Notes: generated by a model not told the origin, from the sequence alone. 64,000 bases of DNA from Rossellomorea marisflavi (GCF_022170785.1 NZ_CP081870.1:4154001-4218000); one strand, 5' to 3'; counted from the first letter of the stretch, positions 7,789 to 17,016 are shown. Made by a program: numbers and translations.

Positions 7789-8933
7789 TCTTTCACCCCG
7801 CTATTCCCGGAGCGGAACTCATAGGGAGTAAAACCCGTCACTTTTTTAAACAGCTTCGAGAAGTACTTCTCATCCTGATAGCCGAGCATGGTCGCAATGG
7901 AATAGATCGTCTCATCAGAGTCGATCAACCATACTTTTGCCTGCTCGATGCGGAGTTTCGCCACGAATTTGGAAAGGGGAAGGCCTGTTTCTTTCTTGAA
8001 CGTCCTGGAGATATGTTCCCTTGTGAGGAAAAACATCTTTGAGAGGCGGTCAAGAGAGATATCCTCCATATAGTAGGTTTCCACGTACGATACAATTTCC
8101 TGAATCCGCCGCGCAGACTCGAGTTCGTCAAGGCTCCGGATGCTCCTGTAGTGGTTCTGTTGCAGCTCACCCTGCAGTTTGCTAAAGGTAGATGACAGCT
8201 CATCCAGATCGGGGAGCTCCCCCTGGACAAGGCGGATGGGCAGATCGATATGACCGCTCACCCATTCTTCTACGTAGACCCACTGACCCTTCACAGTCAG
8301 GACTCCGTACAGATTTTCTTCTTCGAGAAAGGCAAACACATTTCCCATGCCCTTCTCCTGAAGCTCACCCTTCAGGGCATCCATATGTGGTTCGGGCAGA
8401 TGGGTGTGGTAGAAGGAAAGAAGGGACATCTCCAGCTCCTCATCCGCTGGAAGGAAAGCTGCCAGCTCTTCCGTTCCTCCGCCGGTGCACGCAGAGGTAA
8501 AGATCTGATTGCTGCGGAGACGCCTCGCTTCTTCAACAATCTCCCCGTCTTCCAAAGCTTCCTCTCCGATTGCCGTCACGACCCTGTTCAAAACCGAATC
8601 GAACGCATCGGCATCGATGGGCTTCAGTAGATAGTCAAAGCTGTTGAGCTGGATCGCTTTTCTCATGAATGTATAATCGTCGTAGCCTGTGACCAGAATG
8701 ATCTTTCCCGTATACCCGAGTGTATTAAGCTCTTCAATGAGCTCCAGTCCTGTCATCCTAGGCATTTTAATGTCTGTAAAAATGATATCGGGGTTTTCCG
8801 TGCGGACGATGTCGAGGGCCTCGTATCCATTTGACGCTTCCAGCAGCATGGTGATACCGGACACATCCCAGTCCCCAAGCTGGCGGATGACGTTCCGTAC
8901 ATTGCGTTCATCATCGACGATCAGTGCTTTCAT
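7785..8933 (-). CDS. Two-component response regulator, YesN type (REC + AraC HTH)
   Basis: A 382-aa cytoplasmic regulator. The N-terminal receiver has the acidic pair in IVDDERN, the phospho-acceptor Asp in IIFTDIKMPR and Lys in LLKPID. The C-terminal AraC/XylS domain (about residues 275-375) has two HTHs, with LTREHISRTFKKE and YSIATMLGYQDEKYFSKLFKK. The middle region has no recognisable domain, as in other YesN proteins. The gene overlaps the kinase gene by 23 bp and the binding-protein gene by 4 bp, so the three are translated as a unit. Such pairs usually activate carbohydrate uptake or hydrolase genes. Confidence 0.93.
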   Translation of the reverse strand: MKALIVDDERNVRNVIRQLGDWDVSGITMLLEASNGYEALDIVRTENPDIIFTDIKMPRMTGLELIEELNTLGYTGKIILVTGYDDYTFMRKAIQLNSFDYLLKPIDADAFDSVLNRVVTAIGEEALEDGEIVEEARRLRSNQIFTSACTGGGTEELAAFLPADEELEMSLLSFYHTHLPEPHMDALKGELQEKGMGNVFAFLEEENLYGVLTVKGQWVYVEEWVSGHIDLPIRLVQGELPDLDELSSTFSKLQGELQQNHYRSIRSLDELESARRIQEIVSYVETYYMEDISLDRLSKMFFLTREHISRTFKKETGLPLSKFVAKLRIEQAKVWLIDSDETIYSIATMLGYQDEKYFSKLFKKVTGFTPYEFRSGNSGVKE

Positions 8934-10665
8934 CGCTGTCTCCCCCTTCTTCCTTATCTTCCATAAAAGGTAGCTTCATGACGATCCTGAAGCCCCTTCC
9001 TTCCAATGTATCCAGCTGAAAAGATGCGTTTTCTTTAAAATTCAATCGCAGGCGATCGTAGATATTCTTCAAGCCGATTCCCCCGTCCTGACCCGACGGT
9101 GCTCCGTAGATAGAAGACCGAATCTGTCCAAGGTCCTCGTCCGATATGGATGCCCCCGTGTTCTGCACGGTAAAGAGGATGGATCCTCCGACCCTTTCAC
9201 CCGTAATGGAAAGGGGCGCTTCATCATATCCTTCTTCATAGCTGTGCTTGAAATAATTCTCGACCAGGGGTTGCAGAAGCATGCTTGGAATAGAAGCAGT
9301 ACGAACCTCCGCGTCCACCTCGATATCAGCATGAACGCCCTCGCCAAACCGCTCCCGTTGCATGGAGAGATATGTCTCGATGTAGTCGAGCTCCTCCTGT
9401 ACGGTCACCCATTGATCGGCACGGAGGGAGTACCTCATCATCTTCGAAAGGGACGTGATGAGTTTGTATACATCCTTCGCCCCCGACTTCAGGGCCACAG
9501 CACCGATCGTTTGCAGGGCATTGAACAGGAAGTGCGGGTTCACTTGCGATCTGAGGGCGCGGAATTGATTTTTCCTGCTCTCGATCTCAAGTTTGTACTC
9601 GCGGTCGATATGCTGATTGATGCGGTCCATCATCTCATCCATATGATCTTCGAGATGGCCGAGCTCGTCCTTACGGGAGGTGGTGAAGTCCACATCCATA
9701 TTCTCCCCGCCGATGCTCCGGACCTTTTCACTCATTTTCTCGATGGGCTTGGTGATGATATGGGAAATGACCACCACCATGATGATGCCCAAGAGCACGA
9801 CACCGATTCCCAATAAGATATTCGTCGTGGCCGCTTGATTTACGTCTCTGAAGAGAACATCACGGTCGATCACCTTGACGAGCCTCCACCCATCGATATT
9901 ACCTTTCAGCCTCTCTTCGAGGACCAGCTTGTCTCCTTCATCCCCTGATTCGCTCCCGTTGAGACGCTGACTGGAATACATGATGCGATCCTCCCCATCG
10001 AGAAGAGTCAAGCGGCTCTCACCGCCGTCAGAAAGATTGAGGATCAGGGAGGAATAGGCGGTGACATCGATATCCATGGAAATGAAGCCAAGGAATTCAC
10101 CTGACAACACATTGGTAACTTTATGATGGATTGTCAACACCCGGGTGCGGTCGGACTCAGGCAGGATCGCCGCATTATTGGCATTTTCAATCACATGCGG
10201 CCTTTCTATGAAGAAATTGTCATCGGACTCATACAGAGTTCGAAAAGGAGCCTGGTTCACGTAGTCCTCCTGTTTTTTCGGCGCACTGAACTTCGACTGA
10301 TACACACTCAAAGCAGATGAATCCTTTTCAAAATAGATCCTCATCTGCCTGATTTCAGGACGGCTGATCGAGAAGATCTTCATGCTCCGTTCAAACGGTT
10401 TTCTCTGCTCATCATTCAGTCCGTTTTCGAACACGCTCAGCACATCCGGGTCATTATAGAGGGAGTAGGAGAGCTCGATCATCTCGTCAAAGTACCGCTG
10501 AAGAGCCCTGCTGCCTTCTTCAAGCTCTTCCCGGCTCTTCTCGATCTCATGTTCCTCGACCGATGATCTCGTATTGTCATAAATAATAAAAACAGATAAG
10601 AAATAGGGCAGAATAATAAAAATCACCAGCATCCCGAATAACCTGGACCGTACACTCCGCATCAT
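8911..10665 (-). CDS. Sensor histidine kinase, YesM type
   Basis: A 584-aa membrane kinase. TM1 lies at about residues 8-28 and TM2 near 290-310, with a Cache-like extracellular domain between, then a HAMP segment (ITKPIEKMSEKVRSI). The His_kinase domain carries the phospho-acceptor in RSQVNPHFLFNAL and the ATPase has the N box VENYFKHSYEEG and a GIGLKNIYDRL glycine box. The start at 10665 follows GGGGGTGA by 4-5 nt; the frame continues 8 codons upstream with no better site. The extracellular domain could read the sugar itself or the lipoprotein encoded downstream. Confidence 0.92.
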   Translation of the reverse strand: MMRSVRSRLFGMLVIFIILPYFLSVFIIYDNTRSSVEEHEIEKSREELEEGSRALQRYFDEMIELSYSLYNDPDVLSVFENGLNDEQRKPFERSMKIFSISRPEIRQMRIYFEKDSSALSVYQSKFSAPKKQEDYVNQAPFRTLYESDDNFFIERPHVIENANNAAILPESDRTRVLTIHHKVTNVLSGEFLGFISMDIDVTAYSSLILNLSDGGESRLTLLDGEDRIMYSSQRLNGSESGDEGDKLVLEERLKGNIDGWRLVKVIDRDVLFRDVNQAATTNILLGIGVVLLGIIMVVVISHIITKPIEKMSEKVRSIGGENMDVDFTTSRKDELGHLEDHMDEMMDRINQHIDREYKLEIESRKNQFRALRSQVNPHFLFNALQTIGAVALKSGAKDVYKLITSLSKMMRYSLRADQWVTVQEELDYIETYLSMQRERFGEGVHADIEVDAEVRTASIPSMLLQPLVENYFKHSYEEGYDEAPLSITGERVGGSILFTVQNTGASISDEDLGQIRSSIYGAPSGQDGGIGLKNIYDRLRLNFKENASFQLDTLEGRGFRIVMKLPFMEDKEEGGDSDESTDRR

Positions 10666-10711
10666 GTCACCCCCCTTTCCCTCAACCATACCAAATTTTC
10701 AACAAACCTAA

Positions 10712-10787
10712 ACTATAACAGAGAACCGTATAGGGTCAATGCATCAGAAGTAGCAGGACTTCACATACTGTCATAGATAGTATGTGA
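10712..10787 (-). promoter_or_regulatory. Promoter of the yesMN-like operon with upstream palindrome
   Basis: On the minus strand TTGACC (10734-10739), a 16-bp spacer and TATAGT (10712-10717) make a good sigma-A promoter. About 20 bp upstream of the -35 lies the perfect inverted repeat TCACATACT/AGTATGTGA (10761-10787, 9-bp spacer), a plausible activator site, perhaps for the operon's own response regulator. Confidence 0.55.
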
Positions 10788-10806
10788 TAGGGAGTTTGGT
10801 ATTATC

Positions 10807-10869
10807 ATGATGTACAACGAACTCACCTACCTGACCCTCCATAACAACCGCCTCATCAACAGGCAATGA
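10807..10869 (+). CDS. Possible 20-aa ORF, unsupported
   Basis: An ATG-ATG start encodes a 20-residue peptide that ends directly at the hairpin 10869-10903. GGGAG lies 12 nt upstream, too far for a strong ribosome binding site. No family recognised. It may equally be leader sequence or chance. Confidence 0.15.
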   Translation: MMYNELTYLTLHNNRLINRQ

Positions 10870-10903
10870 AGAAAGCCCCTTGCGGATCCGCAAGGGGCTT
10901 TCT
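10869..10903. terminator. Bidirectional terminator
   Basis: A perfect 15-bp stem (AAAGCCCCTTGCG / CGCAAGGGGCTTT, 4-nt loop) with A/T on both sides, 11 bp from the stop of the MMPL gene. Confidence 0.85.
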
Positions 10904-10913
10904 GTTTATCATG

Positions 10914-13346
10914 TTATGAGCGTGCTTTATCTTTTTCTTTCTGAGGTTTGAACGGCCACCACACGCCCTTGCCGAATGACACGGTCATGGCTGGGATAAG
11001 GAGCGGCAGGACGATCAGTCCGTACAGGAGGAGACCCGTGATGACGATGGTCGCAATCTGCACAAGGCTGAGAACGCCGGATGGCATCATGGCAGCGAAG
11101 GTTCCGGCCAGGATGATGGCGGCGGTGATGATGACGGTCCCCATCTTGGACATGGAGATCTTGATGGCCTCCGTCACGGTTATTCCTCCGGCTGCTTCTT
11201 CGCGGAAGCGGTCGAGGAGGAAGATGGAATAATCAACCCCGAGGGCTACGAGCATGACGAATCCGAAGAATGGAACCGCCCAGCTGATGCCGTCATATCC
11301 GAATCCGTTCATGAAGATCAGTTCGGCCACGGCAACAGACGTGAAGTACGTCAAAAGCAGGGAACCGATCATATAGAGCGGCATAATGAATGAGCGGAAC
11401 AGGATCGCCAGTACGACGAACAGACTGATAAGCATGATTGTCACGGTCTGGGTGAAGTCGCTCGTCGAGATATCATTGAGATCGCGGTTGATGCTGGACA
11501 CCCCGCCGAAGGCGACTTCTGCCTTTTCAAGTGGTGTGTCTTTGATGACGCGCTGCGTTGCCTCATCAATTTTCTCAACGGTATCGATCGCTTCCGGAGA
11601 ATACGGATTGTCTTCGAGGATGACTTCAAGCTGCGTACCTTTTTTATCATCGAAGGCATAGCGGTCGAGCACTTGTTTGAACTCATCCTGACCTAGGGTT
11701 CCTTCTGGGACAAAGGTGCCTGTATCGCGGATCGCCTTGCTGTCAGCCATATCCTTCAGCTGATTGCTTGCCTGGTCGAGACCATCTTTGATTTGATCAA
11801 GTCCTTCAACCGGATTCGGCTGTTGACCGGACTGGGCAGCCTGAGCCTGGACTTCAGGCGGGAGGGACATGGACTGCTTGATGCCATCTGCAGTCTGACC
11901 GACTCCATCAGATGCCTGATCGATTCCTTCTGCAATCTTACCAAGCTGGTAATCTGCATAGAACTCATTGATGACTTCTCCCGTCGGACGTGTCACGGAG
12001 CGGACGCTCTTCACGCCATCGACTTTTTCTAGTTCACTGCTCAGCTTCTCTACATAAGGGACGATATCTTCCGTGATCAATTCCTTATCGCTTGAGAGGA
12101 GCACTTGCACCGGCAGGGAGTCCCCTTGCCCGAATCCATCTTCAATGGCATGCAGGCCTTTGACAGAATCATAGTTATCACCGATTTCATCTACTGTATT
12201 GAATGAAAGGGCATCGTCATAGGTCAACAGAAGCGGAACGGTGATGACGGCCACGACAAGCATGGAAAGAATCGGACGATTGACCGACAGCTTGCTCATC
12301 CAACCCCACAGCTTACTATCGTTATGGGAAACGGATTTTTTCGATGGCCAGAACAGTTTTTCTTTCAATGTCGCCATGAAGAACGGCATAACGGTGCTCA
12401 AAACAAGAAGTAGAACCGCAATTCCGACCGCAACGGCCACGGCCGATTTGAAGATCGGGAAGTCGGCAAATCCGATGGCGAAGAATCCGATGAATACGGC
12501 GAGTCCGCTAATATAAAGGGTACGGCCCGCCGTCTTATACGTACGGATGATGGCATCCTTGACAGGCTTTCCTGCACCGAGCTCTTCCTTGAAGCGGCTT
12601 AGAAGCAGGATACAGTAATCCGTCCCGATCCCGAACAGGATGGCTACTAGGAAGATCTGCGTATAGTTTGATACGGGGAATCCGAACCAGTCGATGAAGA
12701 ATGCCACGATCGACTGACTGAGAAGATAGGTGATCCCCACGGAAATTAGCGGAATGAACGGTGTGACGATGGAACGGAAAACGGCAAGTAGAAGGGCGAA
12801 GATCAAGACGACGGTGATAATTTCCGTTTTCTTCAACCCTTCCTGGGCGCTCAGATTCACATCATTATTAATCAATGCTTCCCCAGTCAGGTAGACATCT
12901 TTCTTCCCATCGATGATATCCGATTGAATGGAATCGGCAAGCTCGACGACTTCTTCCTGTGTGCCGTCTACAGTAATCGGAACGAGGACAGTCTTCCCAT
13001 CCTCCGAAACAAGCTGGGATTCCGTGTCTTTGTTTTCAAACGGATCAAGGATCGATTTCACGGGATCTCCAAGATCCTTCAGTTGATCGACATCCTTCTG
13101 AATGTCTTTCCTCGCGGCATCATCGAGCTTGCCGTCGAGTGCATACACGAGGGAAATCGTTTCATCCCCGGCTCCGGCGTCTTCAAGGATTTCAGCTGCA
13201 CGCTGGGATCCTGCATCTTTCGGAAGCTGGAATGTCCCGGCATCCTCCGCCTGCTTGGAAAGATTCGGTGCAAGGACGAAAAGCAGAACGGTCAAAATGA
13301 TCATGCCGATGGTGATCGGCCATTTGAATTTGATAATATTCTTCAC
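10914..13346 (-). CDS. MMPL/RND-family exporter (YdgH-like)
   Basis: An 810-aa membrane exporter of the MMPL branch of the RND superfamily, expected to move lipids or hydrophobic compounds with the proton gradient. It has two repeats: TM1 (about 8-28), a soluble loop, then five to six TM segments (about 165-335); TM7 (about 355-375), a second loop with a coiled-coil-like stretch (440-530), then five TM segments near the C-terminus. Conserved GTDYCILLLSR and GVDYSIFLLDR motifs carry the Asp-Tyr pair of proton relay. It overlaps the MarR gene by 4 bp (ATGA), the same arrangement as B. subtilis ydgG-ydgH. The substrate is not evident. Confidence 0.92.
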   Translation of the reverse strand: MKNIIKFKWPITIGMIILTVLLFVLAPNLSKQAEDAGTFQLPKDAGSQRAAEILEDAGAGDETISLVYALDGKLDDAARKDIQKDVDQLKDLGDPVKSILDPFENKDTESQLVSEDGKTVLVPITVDGTQEEVVELADSIQSDIIDGKKDVYLTGEALINNDVNLSAQEGLKKTEIITVVLIFALLLAVFRSIVTPFIPLISVGITYLLSQSIVAFFIDWFGFPVSNYTQIFLVAILFGIGTDYCILLLSRFKEELGAGKPVKDAIIRTYKTAGRTLYISGLAVFIGFFAIGFADFPIFKSAVAVAVGIAVLLLVLSTVMPFFMATLKEKLFWPSKKSVSHNDSKLWGWMSKLSVNRPILSMLVVAVITVPLLLTYDDALSFNTVDEIGDNYDSVKGLHAIEDGFGQGDSLPVQVLLSSDKELITEDIVPYVEKLSSELEKVDGVKSVRSVTRPTGEVINEFYADYQLGKIAEGIDQASDGVGQTADGIKQSMSLPPEVQAQAAQSGQQPNPVEGLDQIKDGLDQASNQLKDMADSKAIRDTGTFVPEGTLGQDEFKQVLDRYAFDDKKGTQLEVILEDNPYSPEAIDTVEKIDEATQRVIKDTPLEKAEVAFGGVSSINRDLNDISTSDFTQTVTIMLISLFVVLAILFRSFIMPLYMIGSLLLTYFTSVAVAELIFMNGFGYDGISWAVPFFGFVMLVALGVDYSIFLLDRFREEAAGGITVTEAIKISMSKMGTVIITAAIILAGTFAAMMPSGVLSLVQIATIVITGLLLYGLIVLPLLIPAMTVSFGKGVWWPFKPQKEKDKARS

Positions 13347-13795
13347 TTACGTTCACCCTCCAATTTCAGTATATGTTTAATCTTTTTGAACATCTGGAGG
13401 AATTGATCTAACTCTTCATCCTCCACCTGATCGGCAAACAATGCCTCAATATAATCGTAAACTGCCTGGTCGGATTCCTTCACAACAGCACGACCATGCT
13501 GCGTCAGGCTGACGAGCTTCGAGCGGTGATCGCCCTCGGCTTTGACAATTTCAATCAATTCTTTTTCTTCAAGTTTCTTCAGCCGGTTGGAAATCGCACT
13601 TCGATGCACACATTGAAGTTCAGCAATGGCACCGGCCGGCAGCGGACCGTTTTTATTCAACAGCTTCAAGACCTGGATTTGTTCCCGGGAATATTCCTGC
13701 CACACTTCGGCTTCGACATCCCTGAGCACGCGCTCGGTCCCGAACACCATCACATCCTCGAACAGCTCCACTGCCTCAATCAGACGCTTATCCAA
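13343..13795 (-). CDS. MarR-family repressor of the MMPL exporter
   Basis: A 150-aa winged-helix regulator. The HTH is visible around LPAGAIAELQCVHRSAISNRLKKLE, written in full only in part here, and the wing around AEGDHRSKLVSLT. The start is TTG at 13795, chosen because AGGGGG lies about 9 nt upstream. That ribosome binding site lies inside the 20-bp inverted repeat 13798-13848. The gene comes first in a two-gene operon with the exporter, so it should repress its own operon until a ligand binds. Confidence 0.9.
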   Translation of the reverse strand: MDKRLIEAVELFEDVMVFGTERVLRDVEAEVWQEYSREQIQVLKLLNKNGPLPAGAIAELQCVHRSAISNRLKKLEEKELIEIVKAEGDHRSKLVSLTQHGRAVVKESDQAVYDYIEALFADQVEDEELDQFLQMFKKIKHILKLEGERK

Positions 13796-13797
13796 GT

Positions 13798-13860
13798 AGT
13801 TGACCCCCTAAACTAATATGATCACTCCATTAGTTTAGGGGGTCAACTATTTAATGTCAA
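13798..13860 (-). promoter_or_regulatory. Operator palindrome and promoter of marR-MMPL
   Basis: Perfect 20-bp arms (13798-13817 and 13829-13848; AGTTGACCCCCTAAACTAAT and its complement) with an 11-nt spacer. The minus-strand promoter TTGACA (13855-13860), 17 bp, TAAACT runs into the outer arm, and the marR ribosome binding site is in the inner arm. Repressor binding would block the promoter; the same sequence in RNA could hide the ribosome binding site. Confidence 0.8.
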
Positions 13861-13920
13861 GGAAGAAGATGCTACACTAGGTAGGAGGGGTTTGTCCCCC
13901 ACCGACTTCAAATAAAGCAG

Positions 13921-14562
13921 GTGTTTCCTATTAAAATCGATAAACCAAAACTACCCCGCCAACTCACGCAAGGGAACTTCCAAATGATTTTCATGGAGGA
14001 AGACCCGTATTTAAGTAACCTTGAGATCGATGGATCCATCTTTGACGAAGAGGAGATCGACCGAGTGCACCTTTCCGGCATGGTCATCAAGAATTCCTCC
14101 TTCCAGGGGACCTCTTTCCGAAATATCGACCTCACCGATGTCGAGTTCATCAACTGTGACTTTTCCAACGTGGATATGACAGGGGCGAGCATTCATCGCG
14201 CCACGTTCCAGGAATGCAAGCTTATGGGCGTCCAGCTGCCTGAAAGCCGCTACGGGAATGTCACCTTCGAGAACTGTCTCATGACTATGTGTAATTTCAG
14301 TGATTCCAAGTTCGAAAAAGTGATCTTCAAAGAGTCCAATATGAAGCGATCCGACTTCTTCAACTGCAAGCTGTCGAAGGTCATCTATGATCTTTGTGAT
14401 CTCGATGACGTAAGCTTTGACGGAACGAAACTGAAGGGGATCGATCTCAGCACCTCGTTTTTCGAGTCCATCCTAGTTTCAATGGAAGATCTGAAAGGCT
14501 GCATCGTCTCCGAAAAGCAGGCTCTTTCCTTTGCTGCGCTCCTTGGCCTCGATATCCGCTGA
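13921..14562 (+). CDS. Pentapeptide-repeat protein
   Basis: A 213-aa protein made largely of pentapeptide repeats from about residue 40 to 185 (for example SSFQG TSFRN IDLTD VEFIN CDFSN), the pattern of a right-handed quadrilateral beta-helix. It has a short conserved head (IDKPKLP) and tail (AAL LGLDIR). No signal peptide or TM segment, so cytoplasmic. Function unknown; Qnr-type gyrase protection is only one of several roles known for this fold. The GTG start at 13921 has a weak ribosome binding site; the ATG at 13984 is an alternative that would remove the head. It shares a bidirectional terminator with the next gene. Confidence 0.8.
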   Translation: MFPIKIDKPKLPRQLTQGNFQMIFMEEDPYLSNLEIDGSIFDEEEIDRVHLSGMVIKNSSFQGTSFRNIDLTDVEFINCDFSNVDMTGASIHRATFQECKLMGVQLPESRYGNVTFENCLMTMCNFSDSKFEKVIFKESNMKRSDFFNCKLSKVIYDLCDLDDVSFDGTKLKGIDLSTSFFESILVSMEDLKGCIVSEKQALSFAALLGLDIR

Positions 14563-14567
14563 ATGAG

Positions 14568-14598
14568 AAGACCCCTGAAACCGATTCAGGGGTCTTTT
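14568..14598. terminator. Bidirectional terminator
   Basis: An 11-bp stem (AGACCCCTGAA / TTCAGGGGTCT) with A and T tracts sits between two convergent genes. Confidence 0.85.
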
Positions 14599-15036
14599 TC
14601 ATTGATTCAATCGTTTGTAGACTTCCATTGGCACTTCAAATGCCATCTCCACACCAGCGTACGTCAAACGGACATAAGGTTTCTCCTTATACAGGGTGAC
14701 GCGCGCCACTTCCTTCAAATCCTTTTCTACTGCTTGTTTCTCCCCGAACTTCACCGTGTCGGTCCGGTAAAAAATGTAGGTTCTCCCCGCACCTTGATCT
14801 TCTTTCTGTTCTCCTGCCGGCTTCCATTGTTCCACTTCAAGCCCTTTGCTGAAAGAGTTGATCTCATCTGCATCGCTTACGGTCTGAATGATTTCCCCAT
14901 TCTCCGTCTGATCGATTTTTTGGATATCCTGAAGCCCGTCGAGTCCTCCCTTTTCGCTTTTCCCAGAAGAGCATCCCGTCAAAATCAGGGTACTCCCTAC
15001 AGCCAGCAACACGATGCATATCATCAATCGTCTCAT
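14599..15036 (-). CDS. Hypothetical lipoprotein
   Basis: A 145-aa exported protein. A hydrophobic signal ends in the lipobox LILTGCSS, so Cys21 or so would be lipidated and the rest held outside the membrane. The mature part is charged and predicted mixed alpha/beta, with YRTDTVKFGEK and EKPYVRLTY strands. I recognise no family. GGGTGG precedes the ATG by 6 nt. It stands alone. Confidence 0.7.
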   Translation of the reverse strand: MRRLMICIVLLAVGSTLILTGCSSGKSEKGGLDGLQDIQKIDQTENGEIIQTVSDADEINSFSKGLEVEQWKPAGEQKEDQGAGRTYIFYRTDTVKFGEKQAVEKDLKEVARVTLYKEKPYVRLTYAGVEMAFEVPMEVYKRLNQ

Positions 15037-15251
15037 TTATCATCCACCCGTTTCTTCTGTTTAACACCAGCATACCAGTGCCACTTGATGATTGGGAACG
15101 AGCTTCAGGTCGATTTCCGCTCAGACCTGGGACCTATTCTTCTTATATCCCGATCACCTAGGGCTTCCCAGAGGCTGAATGCGTAATACGTTTTACAGCA
15201 AATCGAGGCGTGCGATAAAATGGCATTATCTATTGTGAGGGGGATTCCGCT

Positions 15252-16037
15252 ATGATCATCCGTGAAACGAATGATTCCTTCATCATGATCAAACAGCATG
15301 ACCATGCCTTCCTGTCAGGAGAGATCGTGAAGCACTTCGACGCTTCCTTACTAAGATCGAACGCCTTTTGGGACGAACTTCTGTATGCTTCTTACCAACA
15401 TGATAGGAGCTGGATCGGATTGGACAAAGCACCAGTCTGGAACGATGCCGTACACCGTCCTTTCACTTTTTCCGACTACCCGCTCGTCCCTAAGCTCGTT
15501 TTCTATGAACGGGGGCTGGATGAGGTGTCAGATAGGCATCCTTACGCAGGACTTCTATGCAGCCTTCACTTTTGTTCGTTCTTTTCCAATACCTCAGATC
15601 CCGACTGCCTGCGCTTCCTGGAAAAGGAAGACCGACGACAAACCGAACTGCGGAAACAGCTGCCCGCTCTGGATGGAGATCTCCTTCAAGAGCATTTCAC
15701 CCTTCTCCAATTCTCGGACGATTTGTCTCTGTTCATTTGCCTGAATCGTCCCGGTGTATCGAAAGCCGAAGAGCACCCTTGGTTCAAAAATGGATTCAAA
15801 CATACGGAAGACTTTAATCACACCGATGACCCGTTGAAAGGACAGTGGACCGGCCCTCATGACATCGCAATAACCGGAGCTCCCTTCAAGCATCCCTTCA
15901 CCGTGGAACTGTTCTATAAAGAAGTGAGTATATCTTCTATTCTCCATAATGGGGTTGCCAAAGCCTATGATTCCGCTTATATGTCTACCCACAGCATTAC
16001 GATCAGCAGCGCCGGTCCACTCGTGATGAGAGAATAG
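15252..16037 (+). CDS. DUF3891-family protein
   Basis: A 261-aa cytoplasmic protein matching the DUF3891 pattern: an N-terminal IKQHDHAFLSGEI, then YASYQHDRSWIGLD, VFYERGLDEVS and HPYAGLLCSLHFCSFF. The conserved His residues and HD-like spacing suggest a metal site, but no activity is established that I know of. GAGGGGG lies 8 nt before the ATG. A REP-like palindrome follows the stop. Confidence 0.8.
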   Translation: MIIRETNDSFIMIKQHDHAFLSGEIVKHFDASLLRSNAFWDELLYASYQHDRSWIGLDKAPVWNDAVHRPFTFSDYPLVPKLVFYERGLDEVSDRHPYAGLLCSLHFCSFFSNTSDPDCLRFLEKEDRRQTELRKQLPALDGDLLQEHFTLLQFSDDLSLFICLNRPGVSKAEEHPWFKNGFKHTEDFNHTDDPLKGQWTGPHDIAITGAPFKHPFTVELFYKEVSISSILHNGVAKAYDSAYMSTHSITISSAGPLVMRE

Positions 16038-16115
16038 CAGACAAACAAAATAAGAAAGTGAGTCTTTCATGACGAACACAATCAGAATTGGCTCTTTATT
16101 CCCCTTATGATTACC

Positions 16116-16177
16116 GTGCAAGACTTCACTTTCCGCGGGAAGCCCGTGAGCCTCTTCCCGCAACTGTCTTCTTGCAC
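16116..16177. repeat. Diverged REP-like palindrome
   Basis: Outer arms GTGCAAGA/TCTTGCAC and inner arms GCGGGAAG/CTTCCCGC. It keeps the CTTTCCGCGGG, GAGCCTC and CTCCAATCT blocks of the 5803-5923 repeat. Confidence 0.7.
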
Positions 16178-16224
16178 TCCAATCTACCGCTGGAAATATT
16201 GAAATCGTATTGTTCACGAAACAA

Positions 16225-16312
16225 AGTTAAAACCCGCATTCATCCTCCTGATCGTAGGCAAATGAATGCGGGTTTCATTATGACTAAAATGTGTTTGTCC
16301 CAGCTCTTACCC
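16225..16312 (-). terminator. Terminator module repeated at 1-97
   Basis: The stem CCCGCATTCAT/ATGAATGCGGG (16233-16272) ends the gene that stops at 16312. Stem plus the flanking ATGACTAAAA...GTTTGTCCCAG match the module after levB at roughly 75 percent by eye, including the sequence between stem and stop codon. Confidence 0.75.
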
Positions 16313-17016
16313 TATTCCAATTCATTTTTCTCCAGCGGTATCATCAGATCCTGGTGATCCTGATACCGGAGATAAGAAGACTGATCCTTGCCTTCTATGA
16401 AAACATCTTCTCCGGAAGAATCGAGTGACCTCCATCCGAATTCCACACGGGGCACCTCGAACTCAGCCACTTCACCGCGGATTATGGTCCGCCACTCCTC
16501 AGGGACCTTGATGGCCCCGTATGGATGCTCTGCGAAGGGGATGGCCTTTTCCATCTGGATCCGGGGTTGATACGCTTCGTTTTGGAAAGAACGTTTCTGG
16601 ATCAGGTAGAATGCCAGACGATCGACTTTCTCAGCTGGATCAAGACTCCAGACCATGCGGTAGCTCGATGGATCTCCAGGACGTGCCTTCCAGATTACCG
16701 GGTATCCGACTGTTGTGGCAGACGATGCCTTCCACTGATGATCCTTCCATACCCAGAGGCTGAAGCCGCGACCTCCGTCATCGGTTTCGAAGGGGATGAA
16801 GGCATGGCGGTCATCGGCTTGCACCTTATCCAGAATGACCTCCACCTGCACCTTTTCATTCGTACCTGTTTTGTTCAGCAGCCCGTTGATCTCTTTTATC
16901 GCTCCTTTATCACCAGGTAGCGGACCCGCCGGAGCCAGCTTGAACCAATAGACAAAGCCAAAGGCAATCAAGGAGACGGCAAGGACGATGACGATCATCC
17001 GTTTCACATTCTTCAT
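16312..17016 (-). CDS. Hypothetical membrane-anchored protein
   Basis: A 234-aa protein with one N-terminal TM segment (about residues 6-25) and an extracytoplasmic body. The body contains aromatic-rich strands (WVWKDHQWK, PHEEWR-like FAEHPYG). No family recognised. It overlaps the upstream membrane-protein gene by 4 bp, so the two are co-translated and probably act together. GGGGCGG precedes the ATG. Confidence 0.65.
   Translation of the reverse strand: MKNVKRMIVIVLAVSLIAFGFVYWFKLAPAGPLPGDKGAIKEINGLLNKTGTNEKVQVEVILDKVQADDRHAFIPFETDDGGRGFSLWVWKDHQWKASSATTVGYPVIWKARPGDPSSYRMVWSLDPAEKVDRLAFYLIQKRSFQNEAYQPRIQMEKAIPFAEHPYGAIKVPEEWRTIIRGEVAEFEVPRVEFGWRSLDSSGEDVFIEGKDQSSYLRYQDHQDLMIPLEKNELE

Noticed and set aside
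10807-10869. A regulatory leader peptide for the MMPL operon
   Set aside because: It is on the opposite strand to that operon and has a poor ribosome binding site; listed only as an unsupported ORF.
15105-15305. Minus-strand 66-aa ORF across the DUF3891 promoter
   Set aside because: It overlaps the start of a better-supported gene and has no domain or start signal.
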